From: Ancylobacter sp. Lp-2
GTDB lineage: Bacteria > Pseudomonadota > Alphaproteobacteria > Rhizobiales > Xanthobacteraceae
Assembly (NCBI RefSeq): GCF_020523795.1
Contig: NZ_JAJALI010000001.1
Location: forward strand, 434,001-498,000
Reading direction: 5' to 3'
Length of the DNA stretch: 64,000 nt
A model generated the notes under the pieces. The model worked only from the letters and a program-made list of their open reading frames with translations. It searched no databases and had not been told where the DNA came from. Shown here one piece after another: positions 18,000 through 27,042 of the stretch; the stretch's first letter is position 1, and each line of letters opens with the position of its first letter. The translations under genes and the position numbers were made by a program.

Positions 18000-19640
18000 C
18001 TAGCGCGGCGCCAGCTGCTCCAGCTCCTGCAGCCGCTTCATCGCCGCCTGCTGGCGCAGCAGCCCGTAATTGATGCCGCTGGCGTTCAGCGTGCTGCCTT
18101 CCTGGTAGGGGAAGTCATTGAAGTCGGCGAAGAACGCCTTGATCTTCCCCTGGATCGGTACCAGCAGCCACATGTTGCGGGCGAGGAACTCGATGGCTCC
18201 GCCGCCTTCCTTCATGCCGCGCTCATAGGGGTCCATCCGGAGATTGGCGATCACCGCCCAGCTGGGCGTTTCGCGCAGCGCGGTGGCGATGTTGCCCTCG
18301 CTGGCGACGGCGAAGCTCAGCTTCCAGTCGTTCCAGCGTATGGCGTTCAGGTTGCCGCCCTGGTCGAAATAGTACATCGCGTCGCGCGGCGGCGTCTTGG
18401 CGGTGCCCTTCAAGAGCTCCGTCAGGTCGTAGCCGTCGAGATGCACCTTGAAGGTCTTGGATCCCGCCTGGAAGCCGGTCTTCATCTTCTCCTTCAGGTC
18501 CGGCAGCCCCGCCGCGGCGGCGAAGGTGGGCATCCAGTCCATCAGCGTGACGATGTCGGTGATCTGCGAGCCCGGCTTCACCACGCCCGGCCAGCGCACC
18601 ATCATCGGGATGCGCATGCCGCCTTCCCAGGTGGTGCCCTTCTCGCCGTGGAACGGGGTCATCGCGCCGTCCGGCCACAGCGCGAGCTCGGCGCCGTTGT
18701 CGGTGGTGTAGAGCACGATGGTGTCGTCGGCGATGCCGAGATCGTCGAGCTGCTTCAGCAGCTGGCCGACATGCCCGTCATGCTCGACCATGCCGTCGGC
18801 ATGGATGCCCTTGCCGGTCTTGCCGTTGCTGTCCGGCTTCAGGTGGGTGAAGATGTGCATGCGGGTCGAGTTGAACCAGACGAAGAACGGCTTGTCCGCC
18901 TTGTGCTGGCGGTCGATGAAGTCCTTGGCCGCGCCGAGGAACTCCTCGTCGACCGTCTCCATGCGCTTGGTGTTGAGCGGGCCGGTGTCCTCGATGCGCC
19001 CGTCGGCATAGGAGTGGATCACCCCGCGCGGGCCGAACTTCTTCCGGAATTCCGGGTCCTTCGGGTAGAAATAGCCCTCCGGCTCCTCCTCAGCATTGAG
19101 GTGGTAGAGGTTGCCGAAGAATTCGTCGAAGCCATGCGCGGTCGGCAGGTGCTGGTCCTGGTCGCCGAGATGGTTCTTGCCGAACTGGCCGGTGGCGTAG
19201 CCGCGGGTCTTCATCACGTCGGCGATGGTCGGCATCCAGTCGGTGATGCCGTGCGGGTCGCCGGGCATGCCGATGGTGAGCAGCCCGGTGCGGAACGGCT
19301 CCTGCCCGAGAATGAAGGAGGCGCGGCCGGCGGTGCAGCTCTGCTGGCCGTAGGAATCGGTGAAGATCGCGCCTTCCTTGGCGATGCGGTCGATATTGGG
19401 CGTGCGGTAGCCCATCAGCCCCATCGTGTAGGCGCTGATCTGGGACTGTCCGATGTCGTCGCCGAAGATGACCAGGATGTTTGGCGGCTTGCCGGAGCCG
19501 GCGGCGGGCTGGGTCTGCGCGCCGGCCTGCGAGGCGGAGCCGATCGCCGCAGCGGCCGCGACCAGCGCGGTCGAACCCGCCAGCAGCGAGCGACGGCTCA
19601 TCGTGCCGTTCGCGGGCGAGCCAGTGCTATCCGTAGACAT
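18000..19640 (-). CDS. Arylsulfatase, Cys-type, Tat-exported
   Basis: A 546-aa sulfatase hydrolysing sulfate esters, predicted periplasmic. The N terminus has a twin-arginine signal (MSRRSLLAGSTALVAAAAAIG). The catalytic core shows metal-binding Asp61-Asp62 in VIFGDDIGQ, the sulfatase motif CTAGR (Cys102-Arg106, matching C-x-[PA]-x-R recognised by formylglycine-generating enzyme) and TTDNGAE for the distal metal site. A formylglycine-generating enzyme is the first gene of the same operon, 8 kb upstream. AGGAGAGAAACC precedes the ATG at 19640. It is the last gene of the ten-gene unit, 76 bases after the BatD-like gene. The natural substrate is unknown. Confidence 0.93.
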   Translation of the reverse strand: MSTDSTGSPANGTMSRRSLLAGSTALVAAAAAIGSASQAGAQTQPAAGSGKPPNILVIFGDDIGQSQISAYTMGLMGYRTPNIDRIAKEGAIFTDSYGQQSCTAGRASFILGQEPFRTGLLTIGMPGDPHGITDWMPTIADVMKTRGYATGQFGKNHLGDQDQHLPTAHGFDEFFGNLYHLNAEEEPEGYFYPKDPEFRKKFGPRGVIHSYADGRIEDTGPLNTKRMETVDEEFLGAAKDFIDRQHKADKPFFVWFNSTRMHIFTHLKPDSNGKTGKGIHADGMVEHDGHVGQLLKQLDDLGIADDTIVLYTTDNGAELALWPDGAMTPFHGEKGTTWEGGMRIPMMVRWPGVVKPGSQITDIVTLMDWMPTFAAAAGLPDLKEKMKTGFQAGSKTFKVHLDGYDLTELLKGTAKTPPRDAMYYFDQGGNLNAIRWNDWKLSFAVASEGNIATALRETPSWAVIANLRMDPYERGMKEGGGAIEFLARNMWLLVPIQGKIKAFFADFNDFPYQEGSTLNASGINYGLLRQQAAMKRLQELEQLAPR

Positions 19641-19716
19641 TGGTTTCTCTCCTTCGTGTTCTACGTGATCTGCGACAATTTCTTGTTCTTGAAGGCACGT
19701 GCCTTCCGCCCGGTCC

Positions 19717-20988
19717 CTAGGGAGCCGGTGCGGCGGGATTGAGCGGCGGCAGCGCCGCCGGCGCGCCGGCCGGCCGATGTCGGCGGCGCAACGCATCGAG
19801 ACCGGCGAGCAGCCGGCGCGAATCGTCCGGGGTCCATGATTCCGGGCCGGCGGCGAACAGCGCCGCCTGCAGCGTAGCCGCTTCCCGGACTACCACCGCG
19901 TGTTGCTGCGGCGGCAGTTGCCTCATCCAGGCGGACAGGCAGCGATACACCTCGCGGGCATCGCTGCCGGCACAGGCGCGCCGCAGCGCGGCGAAGGCGG
20001 CGCGCTCGGGATCGGCGTGCCGTGCCCGCAATCGACGTTCCGCCTGCCATGCCAGCAGGGACAGTCCGACCAACACGGCGAGGCCGCCGGCCGGCCAGGC
20101 GAGATCGTGTGGCGTCCAGTGTCTCAGGCCGCCGGCCGCCGGCGCGGCGCCGGCTTCCACCGCCACCGCCACCGTCACCGCCGGCGCCGTGGCGTTGTTC
20201 AGCCGCCGCGCGCCGAGGTCCCACCAGGGCTGCGTCACAGCCGGCAGGGTGAAGGACCCGCCGCGCTCGAACACATAGGTGACGCGGTCGGTGCGCCGGC
20301 CGGTGACGACGCCGCGATTGCTGTGGTCCTGGATGTCCGGCGGATCGGCATAGACCCGCACGCCCTCGGGCGCGGGAAAGGCGAGGTCGCGCATGGCGAG
20401 GCCCGGCACGTCCTCGGCGCTGCGGGTGAGGGTGCGCACTACCGCGTCGCCCGCCTTGAAGCGCCCGGTCGGCACCGGGTCCCATTGCTCGCCCAGCGTC
20501 AGCCGGTGGGTGGCGACCACCGGCTGCGAGACGTCGACGCCCGGCGGCACCGTCACCTCGAGGCGGACCGCCTGCCCCTGCGCGCTTCCCGTGTCACCGC
20601 CCGCGCGGTCGAGCAGGGTCACCGCGGCCGGCGGAACCTCGAACGCGCCGCCGCGCCGCGCATAGAGCGCGAATTCGAAGCGCTGGCCGGCATAGGCCGC
20701 GCCGTCGATGGTCTCGCTCATGGTCAAGCCCTGCGTCTCGAAGCGAAAGATCTGCAGGCCGGGCACGTCGGGCACGCTCACGCGTGGCGGATGCGGCATC
20801 GCGCCGGGGAACAGCACGTCGACATAGACGGCGACATGCTGGCCGACCACCGCTCCGCTGGCGGGATCGACACTCTGGCGTACCACGATGGCCGGAGTGG
20901 CGGGAGACGCGGCCGGCGGGGCGCTCTCCTGCGCGGCGAGCGGCACGCCGAGGCCGACAAGAACGAGCAGCGCCGCGACCCACCTCAT
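19717..20988 (-). CDS. BatD-like membrane protein
   Basis: A 423-aa protein with an N-terminal signal (MRWVAALLVLVGLGVPLAAQ), a periplasmic beta-rich region of about 270 residues with repeated Ig-like strands (QHVAVYVDVLFPG, GQRFEFALYARRGG, DRVTYVFERGGSFTLPA) as in BatD/BamD-like Oxygen-tolerance proteins, one membrane helix (LAWPAGGLAVLVGLSLLAW) and a helical cytoplasmic tail. In Bat operons BatD acts with MoxR and VWA proteins at the membrane. Its start overlaps the TPR gene stop by 4 bases. Function is inferred only from family and context. Confidence 0.75.
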   Translation of the reverse strand: MRWVAALLVLVGLGVPLAAQESAPPAASPATPAIVVRQSVDPASGAVVGQHVAVYVDVLFPGAMPHPPRVSVPDVPGLQIFRFETQGLTMSETIDGAAYAGQRFEFALYARRGGAFEVPPAAVTLLDRAGGDTGSAQGQAVRLEVTVPPGVDVSQPVVATHRLTLGEQWDPVPTGRFKAGDAVVRTLTRSAEDVPGLAMRDLAFPAPEGVRVYADPPDIQDHSNRGVVTGRRTDRVTYVFERGGSFTLPAVTQPWWDLGARRLNNATAPAVTVAVAVEAGAAPAAGGLRHWTPHDLAWPAGGLAVLVGLSLLAWQAERRLRARHADPERAAFAALRRACAGSDAREVYRCLSAWMRQLPPQQHAVVVREAATLQAALFAAGPESWTPDDSRRLLAGLDALRRRHRPAGAPAALPPLNPAAPAP

Positions 20989-21638
20989 GGCTGTGCCCCC
21001 TCGGAGGGTGCCGCCCCCGCCGACGCCTGCTGCGCCTGCAGCTGCCAGGCGAAGCGCGCGCGCAAAAAGTCCGCCGGCTCGGTGCGTACCCGCTTCAGCC
21101 AGAGGGCGCGCACCGCCTCGTCGTCCATCGGCGCGCCGGCGGTCTGGGTCTCCTGGCCTTCCGGGTTCTTGGCGTCCTTGTCGTAGACGATCTGGTCGGC
21201 GCCCTCGCGCTGGTCGCCGGCATCGGCGCCGGGCGCCTTCAGCCTCTCGGCACGCACTCGCGCGATCTCGCGATTGGCCTGCGCCTGCGGCCAGCCCGGC
21301 CGCTTTTCCAGCGCGTGGTCGTAGCGCTTCACCGCCTCGTCATATTTGCCGAGCATCACCAGTGCGTTGGCCTGGTTGTAGGCACCCTCGGCGGTGTCGA
21401 TGCCGGCGAAGGAGACCTCCGCCGCCTTGAAGTCGCCGCCGCGCATCTGCGCCACGCCGCGCCACATCGGGTCGCGGAAGGCGCTCGCGGCATCCGCCCA
21501 GCGTTCGTGCTCGAACAGATAGCGCCCGCGCTGGTCGGGGCTCGCCCAGAGCTGCCGCCAGCCGACCACCCAGCTGCCGGCGGCGAGGCCGGCCGCCAGC
21601 GCGAGACCGATAAGGGCGAAGCCGCGTCCCGTCCTCAT
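20985..21638 (-). CDS. TPR-repeat membrane protein, BatC-like
   Basis: A 217-aa protein with one N-terminal membrane segment (FALIGLALAAGLAAGSWVVGW) and two to three TPR motifs (RYLFEHERWADAASAFRDPMWRGVAQMRGGDF, AYNQANALVMLGKYDEAVKRYDHALEKRPGWPQA), followed by a charged tail. The ATG at 21638 overlaps the upstream TGA as ATGA, which decides the start. TPR proteins in this position (BatC, or the TPR part of BatB/BatE fusions) are thought to scaffold the MoxR-VWA assembly. Confidence 0.8.
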   Translation of the reverse strand: MRTGRGFALIGLALAAGLAAGSWVVGWRQLWASPDQRGRYLFEHERWADAASAFRDPMWRGVAQMRGGDFKAAEVSFAGIDTAEGAYNQANALVMLGKYDEAVKRYDHALEKRPGWPQAQANREIARVRAERLKAPGADAGDQREGADQIVYDKDAKNPEGQETQTAGAPMDDEAVRALWLKRVRTEPADFLRARFAWQLQAQQASAGAAPSEGAQP

Positions 21639-22543
21639 GCCAGCACCCATCCGCGACGGAACCAGAGCAGCGCGAACAAAGCGAGCAGCGGCGTCAGCCA
21701 GTATCCCGCCTCCTCCCAGCGCACGCCCTCCCCCGGTGCCGGCGGCGGCGGCCCGGCGGTGGCGAGGATATGCGCGAGATCCCCGACATCCGCGTCATCC
21801 AGCGTCAGATCGACGACATGGGCATGCAGCACGGCCGCCGCCGCCGCGATCGACGGGTCGGCCGCGCGCGACGGCGGATTGAGGGCGTACAGCGTCACCG
21901 GCGCTCCCACCGTGGCCTCGTCCAGTGCCGGCGCCGCATCGGCGAAGACCAGCACGGAGCCGCCCTGCCCTCCGCGCCGCAGCGCGTCGGCAGCGAGCGT
22001 CACCGCGTCGGCGAGCGCATCGCCCTGGCGCGGCATGAGCTCCGGCGCCAGCGCCCCGGCCATGGTGGTCAGCGCTGCGGCGTCCGGCGTCGGCGGCAGC
22101 ACCAGATGCGCCGAGCCAGCATAGGCGATCAGCCCGGTCGGTGCGCCCTCGCGCAGCTTGAGCAGGTCGGCCATCTTCTGCCGGGCACGGTCGAGGCGGG
22201 TCGGGGCGAGGTCGCGCTCCAGCATGGAGGGCGTCACCTTGACGACGAACATCGCCGGCCGCGCCGCCTGCGCGAAGGGCGAGGGCAATTGCCGCCAGGT
22301 CGGCCCGGCCACGGCGAGGAGGCCGAGGGCCCACAGCACCAGCAGCAGGTTCTCCGGGCCGAGCCAGCGGCGCCGGTCGCCGCCTATGGTGAGATGGCGC
22401 AGCAGCACGGGGTCGATCACCCGGCGCCAGCGCGCCGTGGTGTCGGCCTCGCGCCGCTGCAACCACCACAGGCCGAGCGCCGGCAGCGCCAGCACCAGCC
22501 ACCACGGGCGCAGGAAATGGAACTGCGCGAGTTCCCCCATCAT
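21635..22543 (-). CDS. VWA-domain membrane protein with degenerate MIDAS
   Basis: A 302-aa BatA/BatB-like protein: two N-terminal membrane helices (PWWLVLALPALGLWWL and NLLLVLWALGLLAVAGP), a VWA domain (about residues 97-230) and a C-terminal helix (YWLTPLLALFALLWF). The metal-ion-dependent adhesion site normally reads D-x-S-x-S, but here it is K102-V-T104-P-S106, so the key aspartate is a lysine and metal binding is probably lost. The upstream paralogue keeps the motif. The ATG overlaps the upstream stop (ATGA). Confidence 0.85.
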   Translation of the reverse strand: MMGELAQFHFLRPWWLVLALPALGLWWLQRREADTTARWRRVIDPVLLRHLTIGGDRRRWLGPENLLLVLWALGLLAVAGPTWRQLPSPFAQAARPAMFVVKVTPSMLERDLAPTRLDRARQKMADLLKLREGAPTGLIAYAGSAHLVLPPTPDAAALTTMAGALAPELMPRQGDALADAVTLAADALRRGGQGGSVLVFADAAPALDEATVGAPVTLYALNPPSRAADPSIAAAAAVLHAHVVDLTLDDADVGDLAHILATAGPPPPAPGEGVRWEEAGYWLTPLLALFALLWFRRGWVLA

Positions 22544-23544
22544 CGCGCCGCCTCCGAAGGCGACACCGCCCGCCGGCGCGGCCAGCGCAGCAGCCGCAGC
22601 GCCTGCGCCAGCATGGAGAGCAGCGTGAGCCCGGCCAGCGGCAGCCAGAACAGCTCGACCTTGGGCTGGAACGAGACGGTGTCGACCTTGCGCGCCTCGA
22701 TCTGGTCCAGCCGCGTATAGATCTGCGCCAGCTGGTCGCGGTCGAGCGCGCGGTAGAAGCCGCCGCCGGTCGCCTCGGCCACCTGCTTCAACGCGGCTTC
22801 GTCGAGCTTCTCCTCGCCCGCCGCCGCCGGGTCGCCCACCGCCACGGTGTGGATGACGATGCCCTTGTCATGCGCCACCCGCGCCGCCTCGGCCGGCGGC
22901 ACCTGGCTCGCCGTGTCGTTGCCGTCGGTCAGCGCGATGATGGTCTTGGCCGGCACGGTGGAAGCGGCGAACAGGTTGATGCCTAGACCGATGGCGTCGC
23001 CGAAGGCGGTGCGCGGCCCGGCCATGCCCACCTGCATCTCGCCCGTCAGCTGCCGGGCGAGGTCGAGATCGGGAGTGAACGGTACCAGAGCGAAGGGCGC
23101 GTTGCCGAACACCGCGACGCCGACGCGGTCGCCCTGCCGGCGGGCGAGGAAATCGTCCAGCACCTGCTTCACCGCCACGAGTCGGCTTACCTTGTTGCCG
23201 GCCGCGTCGGTGAAGTCCGGCGTGTCCATCGACGCCGACAGGTCGACCAGCAGCAAAAGGTCGCGCGCCGGCTTGTCCTGATGGATCGGCGGCAGCACCC
23301 ATTGCGGGCGCGCCAGCGCGGCGAGCACCAGCAGCCAGCACAGCACCAGCGCGATGAGCCGCCACAGGCCGCGCCGGCTGATGCTCGCCCCCTCGCGCGG
23401 CTCCGCCCCGGTCAGCTGCGCCAGCGCGGCGAAGAACGGCACCCGCACCGCCGGGCGCCGGGTCTCGTGCGCCGGCAGCAGCCAGTAGACCAGCAGCGGC
23501 GCCGGCAGCAGCACGGCAATCCAGGGATAGGCGAAGGACAGCAT
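22540..23544 (-). CDS. VWA-domain membrane protein, BatA-like
   Basis: A 334-aa protein with two N-terminal membrane segments (FAYPWIAVLLPAPLLVYWLL; WRLIALVLCWLLVLAAL), a VWA domain with an intact MIDAS (D101-L-S103-A-S105, Thr in RTAFGDAIG, and LTDGNDTASQVPP), and a C-terminal helix (LFWLPLAGLTLLSMLAQAL). VWA proteins encoded beside MoxR ATPases serve as substrate-recognition partners of the AAA+ ring. The start at 23544 is 2 bases after the DUF4381 stop; earlier in-frame starts would lie inside that gene. Confidence 0.9.
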   Translation of the reverse strand: MLSFAYPWIAVLLPAPLLVYWLLPAHETRRPAVRVPFFAALAQLTGAEPREGASISRRGLWRLIALVLCWLLVLAALARPQWVLPPIHQDKPARDLLLLVDLSASMDTPDFTDAAGNKVSRLVAVKQVLDDFLARRQGDRVGVAVFGNAPFALVPFTPDLDLARQLTGEMQVGMAGPRTAFGDAIGLGINLFAASTVPAKTIIALTDGNDTASQVPPAEAARVAHDKGIVIHTVAVGDPAAAGEEKLDEAALKQVAEATGGGFYRALDRDQLAQIYTRLDQIEARKVDTVSFQPKVELFWLPLAGLTLLSMLAQALRLLRWPRRRAVSPSEAAR

Positions 23545-23546
23545 GG

Positions 23547-24005
23547 CTAGCCCTCCACCCGATGATGCGTCACCCAGCGCCGCGCCGCCGCCAGCAGCGC
23601 CGTGCCGTCGCCGGCGGGGGCGCCGGATGTCGCCCCCGCGAGACCCCCGCCGCGGGTGAATGCATCGGTGCCGGAGGTCCGGTCGAGGAAGGAGAGCCAC
23701 GCCCGGCCGGTCAGCGAGGCCACTTGCTCACGCGGATAGGCGGCGAGCGCGGTGCGCTTCAGCACCGCCGAGACCGCCGCGATGCCCGCCGCGTCGGAGG
23801 CCGGGCCGAGCCGGTCGAGCGCCGCCAGTGCCTCCCGCCGATAGGCGTCGCGCCGCCAGCGCCGTACCGTCGCGACGAGCAGGATGGCGAGACCGGCGAG
23901 GAGGGCGGCGAGCAGCATCCACCAGCCGGGCGCCGGCGGCCACCACGCCACCGGCGGCGGCACCACGATATCGGCCAGACGCGACAGATCGGCCTGATCG
24001 GTCAT
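23547..24005 (-). CDS. DUF4381 domain membrane protein
   Basis: A 152-aa protein with a Pro-rich N terminus (DIVVPPPVAWWPPAPGWW), one membrane helix (MLLAALLAGLAILLVATV), then a cytoplasmic helical region (AVLKRTALAAYPREQVASLTGRAWLSFLDRTSG). This is the DUF4381 pattern always found between the DUF58 and VWA genes of MoxR operons. It overlaps the DUF58 stop by 4 bases. Molecular role is unknown. Confidence 0.85.
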   Translation of the reverse strand: MTDQADLSRLADIVVPPPVAWWPPAPGWWMLLAALLAGLAILLVATVRRWRRDAYRREALAALDRLGPASDAAGIAAVSAVLKRTALAAYPREQVASLTGRAWLSFLDRTSGTDAFTRGGGLAGATSGAPAGDGTALLAAARRWVTHHRVEG

Positions 24006-25024
24006 CTCACTGCACTCATCGGACGCCCCGGCGTCGCCGTGCGGGCCAGCCGTCGGCCGAGCAATTCGCGGAACTGGTCGGCGGTGTCGCGCCCGGTCGA
24101 GAGCGGCAGCACCGGAATGGCGCGGCGGCGGGAAAACCCCTCGATCGCCTCCCGCCGCTCGGCGAAGCTGGCGGCGAAGCCCCGTCGCAAACCGCTGGCG
24201 GAACTGTCGATTTCGATCTGCCGCCCGGCATCGGCGACGACAGTGCGACCGATATCCGGCAGCTCGGCCTCCAGTGGGTCGAAGACGAAGACGGTCAGCA
24301 CGTCGTTATGCGCGGTGATCTCCGTCACCAGCCGCACCGTCTCGGCATCGGCGCCGGCGGCGTCGGTGATCAGGGTGAGCAGCCCGTCATGCGGCAGCAG
24401 ACGCGGCACGCGGGCGAGCGCGGCGTTGAGCAGCGACGGGTCGGAGGGGCGCGGATCCTCGGCCCGAAGCTCGCCATTGCGGCGGATGATGGCCTCGAAT
24501 AGCGGCCCGATGGCGGCTTGCCGCGCGTGCGGGCGCACCTCGTCCATGCCGTTCTCGGAGAACACCAGCCCGCCGATGCGGTCGCCGAGCGAGGTCACCC
24601 GCCACGCCGCCAGCGCCGCCGCCTCGGCCGCGACCACCGATTTCATCGCGCCCCGGCTGCCGAAGAACATCGACAGCCGCTGGTCGACGAGCAGCAGCAC
24701 CGGCCGGTCGCGTTCCTCGGTGTAGACCCGCAATTGCGGCTCGCCGAGCCGGGCGGTGGCGCGCCAGTCGATGGCGCGCACGTCGTCGCCCTCGTAATAG
24801 TGACGCAGTTCCTCGAATTCGAGCCCGCGCCCGCGCAGCCGCGAGGCATGCCGCCCGGCCAGCAGCGAATGCACCGGCTGCTTCGGCAGGAAGCTGAAGC
24901 CCTTGGCGCGGTGGTTCAGCCGCAACAGATCATCGAGCGTGACGTAGGCCCGCGCTTCGTTGGCGCGCGCCCCCTGGTCGCGGGCTGCGGGGTCACGGGC
25001 CTTTGGCTGGAGGATCCGTGCCAT
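24002..25024 (-). CDS. DUF58 domain protein (MoxR partner)
   Basis: A 340-aa soluble protein of the DUF58/YeaD2 family. The family core GRGLEFEELRHYYEGDDVRAIDWRATARLGEPQLRVYTEERDRPVLLLVD is followed by a VWA-like fold (LVDQRLSMFFGSRG). DUF58 proteins are almost always encoded next to MoxR ATPases. The start at 25024 follows GAGGGGGCGGCG and is 10 bases after the moxR stop; an in-frame ATG at 25051 lies inside moxR. Confidence 0.9.
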   Translation of the reverse strand: MARILQPKARDPAARDQGARANEARAYVTLDDLLRLNHRAKGFSFLPKQPVHSLLAGRHASRLRGRGLEFEELRHYYEGDDVRAIDWRATARLGEPQLRVYTEERDRPVLLLVDQRLSMFFGSRGAMKSVVAAEAAALAAWRVTSLGDRIGGLVFSENGMDEVRPHARQAAIGPLFEAIIRRNGELRAEDPRPSDPSLLNAALARVPRLLPHDGLLTLITDAAGADAETVRLVTEITAHNDVLTVFVFDPLEAELPDIGRTVVADAGRQIEIDSSASGLRRGFAASFAERREAIEGFSRRRAIPVLPLSTGRDTADQFRELLGRRLARTATPGRPMSAVR

Positions 25025-25034
25025 CGCCGCCCCC

Positions 25035-26006
25035 TCACACCGCGACCGCAACCTGGCGGATCAGCTCGTCAATCACGTCATCGGCGTGCTTGCCGTCGGC
25101 GCTCGCCTCATAGGTGAGCGAGACGCGGTGGCGCAGGCAGTCATGCGCCACGCTTTGCACGTCCTCGGGCGTCACATAGTCCCGCCCCTGCAGCCAGGCA
25201 TGGGCGCGCGAGGCGCGGTCGAGCGCCAGCGTGCCGCGCGGGCTGGCGCCGATGCCGATCCACTCCTTCAGCTGGTCGCCGAACTCGGCCGGGCGGCGGG
25301 TGGCGGCGATGAGCGACACGATGTAGCTCTCCACCGCCTCGACCATCTTCACCGCGTCGATCTCCTTGCGGGCGTCGAAGACGGTGCTCTGGGCGATCTT
25401 CGGCGGTGGCGCCTCGGCGGTGCCGGCCTGCTCGGCGCGCACCAGCCGCAGCACCTTCGCCTCGTCGGCGTCGCTGGGGTAGCCGATGGTGACGTGCATC
25501 AGGAAGCGGTCCATCTGCGCCTCGGGCAGCGGATAGGTGCCCTCCTGTTCGATGGGGTTCTGCGTCGCCAGCACCATGAACAGGTCCGGCATCGCGTAGC
25601 GCGTGCCGGAGACCGTCACCTGCCGTTCCTCCATCGCCTCCAAGAGCGCCGACTGCACCTTGGCCGGAGCGCGGTTGATCTCGTCCGCCAGCACGAGATT
25701 GCCGAAGATCGGCCCCTTGCGGAACTCGAAGCTGCCCGTCCCCTGCGCGTCGGTGCGGTAGATCTCGCCGCCGGTGACGTCGGAGGGCAAGAGGTCGGGG
25801 GTGAACTGGATGCGGCTGAACTCGCTCTCCAGCGCCTCCGACAGGCTCTTGATGGCACGGGTCTTGGCGAGGCCCGGCAGGCCCTCCAGCAGGATATTGC
25901 CATTGGCGAGCAGGGCGATGACCAGCCGCTCCACCACCCGTTCCTGTCCGATGACGGCACGGTTCACACGGGACTGGATCTCGAGGACGGATTCGCGCGC
26001 GCTCAT
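25035..26006 (-). CDS. MoxR family AAA+ ATPase
   Basis: A 323-aa AAA+ ATPase with Walker A GLPGLAKT (residues 42-49), Walker B LVLADE (104-109), sensor-1 region MVLATQNPIEQEGTYPLPEAQMDRF and a C-terminal lid domain. MoxR proteins are chaperone-like ATPases that mature or insert cofactors into partner enzymes, for example methanol dehydrogenase, together with VWA proteins. The operon context (DUF58, DUF4381, two VWA, TPR and BatD proteins downstream; HAD and FGE upstream) suggests the clients are the sulfatase or another enzyme of the locus. That role is inferred. Confidence 0.95.
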   Translation of the reverse strand: MSARESVLEIQSRVNRAVIGQERVVERLVIALLANGNILLEGLPGLAKTRAIKSLSEALESEFSRIQFTPDLLPSDVTGGEIYRTDAQGTGSFEFRKGPIFGNLVLADEINRAPAKVQSALLEAMEERQVTVSGTRYAMPDLFMVLATQNPIEQEGTYPLPEAQMDRFLMHVTIGYPSDADEAKVLRLVRAEQAGTAEAPPPKIAQSTVFDARKEIDAVKMVEAVESYIVSLIAATRRPAEFGDQLKEWIGIGASPRGTLALDRASRAHAWLQGRDYVTPEDVQSVAHDCLRHRVSLTYEASADGKHADDVIDELIRQVAVAV

Positions 26007-26007
26007 G

Positions 26008-27042
26008 TCACTTCTTCTCGAACGGGTAGATGACGTTCCAGTCGTTCTTCATGTCGACGACCAGCCAGCCGCGCGCCGGCGCCTCGTCGAGCGCCTTGTC
26101 GAGCCTGCCGACCGGCGAGTTCCGGTCATAGGCCCATTCCCGCACCGCATCCGTGTGGTGCACGATCAGGCCGAAGCGCGCGCCGGTGTTCATCGTGGTC
26201 CATTGCAGCATCTGCTCGTCGCCGTCGGAATTGCCGGCGGCGAACAACGGACGGCGGCCGATGAAGCGGTTGATGCCGACCGGCTTGCCGGGGCCGTCGT
26301 CGATGAACTCGACCTCCGGCAGCTTGCGCAGCACCGGTGTGTCGCCGTCGAGCGCGAACTCGGTCTTGCCGGAGGAGCCGACCACCTGCTCGGGCGGGAT
26401 GCCGTACACCGGCTCCGTGAAGGCCCGCATGAACTCGACGCCGCCGCCCGACACGATGAAGGTCTTGAAGTCGTTGGCCCGGAGATAGGCGAGCAGCTCC
26501 AGCATCGGCTGGAAGACGAGCTCGGTATAGGGCCGGTCGAAGCGCGGATGCCTTGCGGTCTTCAGCCAGTCGCGCACCAACGCGTTGAACTCCGTGACGG
26601 TAATCCCCGAATGGGTGAGCGCCACGATCTGCAACAGCCCCTTCTCGCCGAGCGCGGCGAGCGCCTTCGGGTCGCCCGACAGCGCCGATTTGTAGGGCTC
26701 CTGCCCGGCAAGCGCCGGATTGGCCTTCGCCAGCTCCTTCAGCCGGTCGAGGGCGAACATGAACTGGAAATAGACCGGCTTCTCCGACCATAGCGTGCCG
26801 TCATTGTCGAACACCGCGACGCGCTCGGCGACCGGCACGAAATCGGGCGCCCCCTCGCGCGTGACCCGTTCCACGAAGGCGCGAATCTGCTGCTTGGCCG
26901 CGCCCTCGTTCCAGGACGGCAGCGGGTCGGCCGCCTGGGCGAACAGCGCCGTCGGGGCGGAAAGCGCGACCAGGGCCAGCAGCGCCGCAGCGAGGACGCC
27001 GCGCCGCGTGGCGCCCACGCCGGTCTTCATCAAGGACGTCAC
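26008..27042 (-). CDS. Secreted HAD-superfamily hydrolase
   Basis: A ~344-aa HAD phosphatase. A signal peptide (RRGVLAAALLALVALSAPTALFAQ) is followed by HAD motif I at Asp79-Asp81 in VFDNDGTLW, motif II FKTFIVSGGG and motif IV region LFAAGNSDGDEQML. It resembles periplasmic phosphoserine-phosphatase-like HADs. GTG at 27042 is preferred because AGGAG lies 7 bases upstream and the start overlaps the FGE stop as GTGA; ATG at 27030 is the alternative. The substrate is unknown, but sulfatase operon membership suggests removal of phosphate from a related organic ester. Confidence 0.85.
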   Translation of the reverse strand: MTSLMKTGVGATRRGVLAAALLALVALSAPTALFAQAADPLPSWNEGAAKQQIRAFVERVTREGAPDFVPVAERVAVFDNDGTLWSEKPVYFQFMFALDRLKELAKANPALAGQEPYKSALSGDPKALAALGEKGLLQIVALTHSGITVTEFNALVRDWLKTARHPRFDRPYTELVFQPMLELLAYLRANDFKTFIVSGGGVEFMRAFTEPVYGIPPEQVVGSSGKTEFALDGDTPVLRKLPEVEFIDDGPGKPVGINRFIGRRPLFAAGNSDGDEQMLQWTTMNTGARFGLIVHHTDAVREWAYDRNSPVGRLDKALDEAPARGWLVVDMKNDWNVIYPFEKK

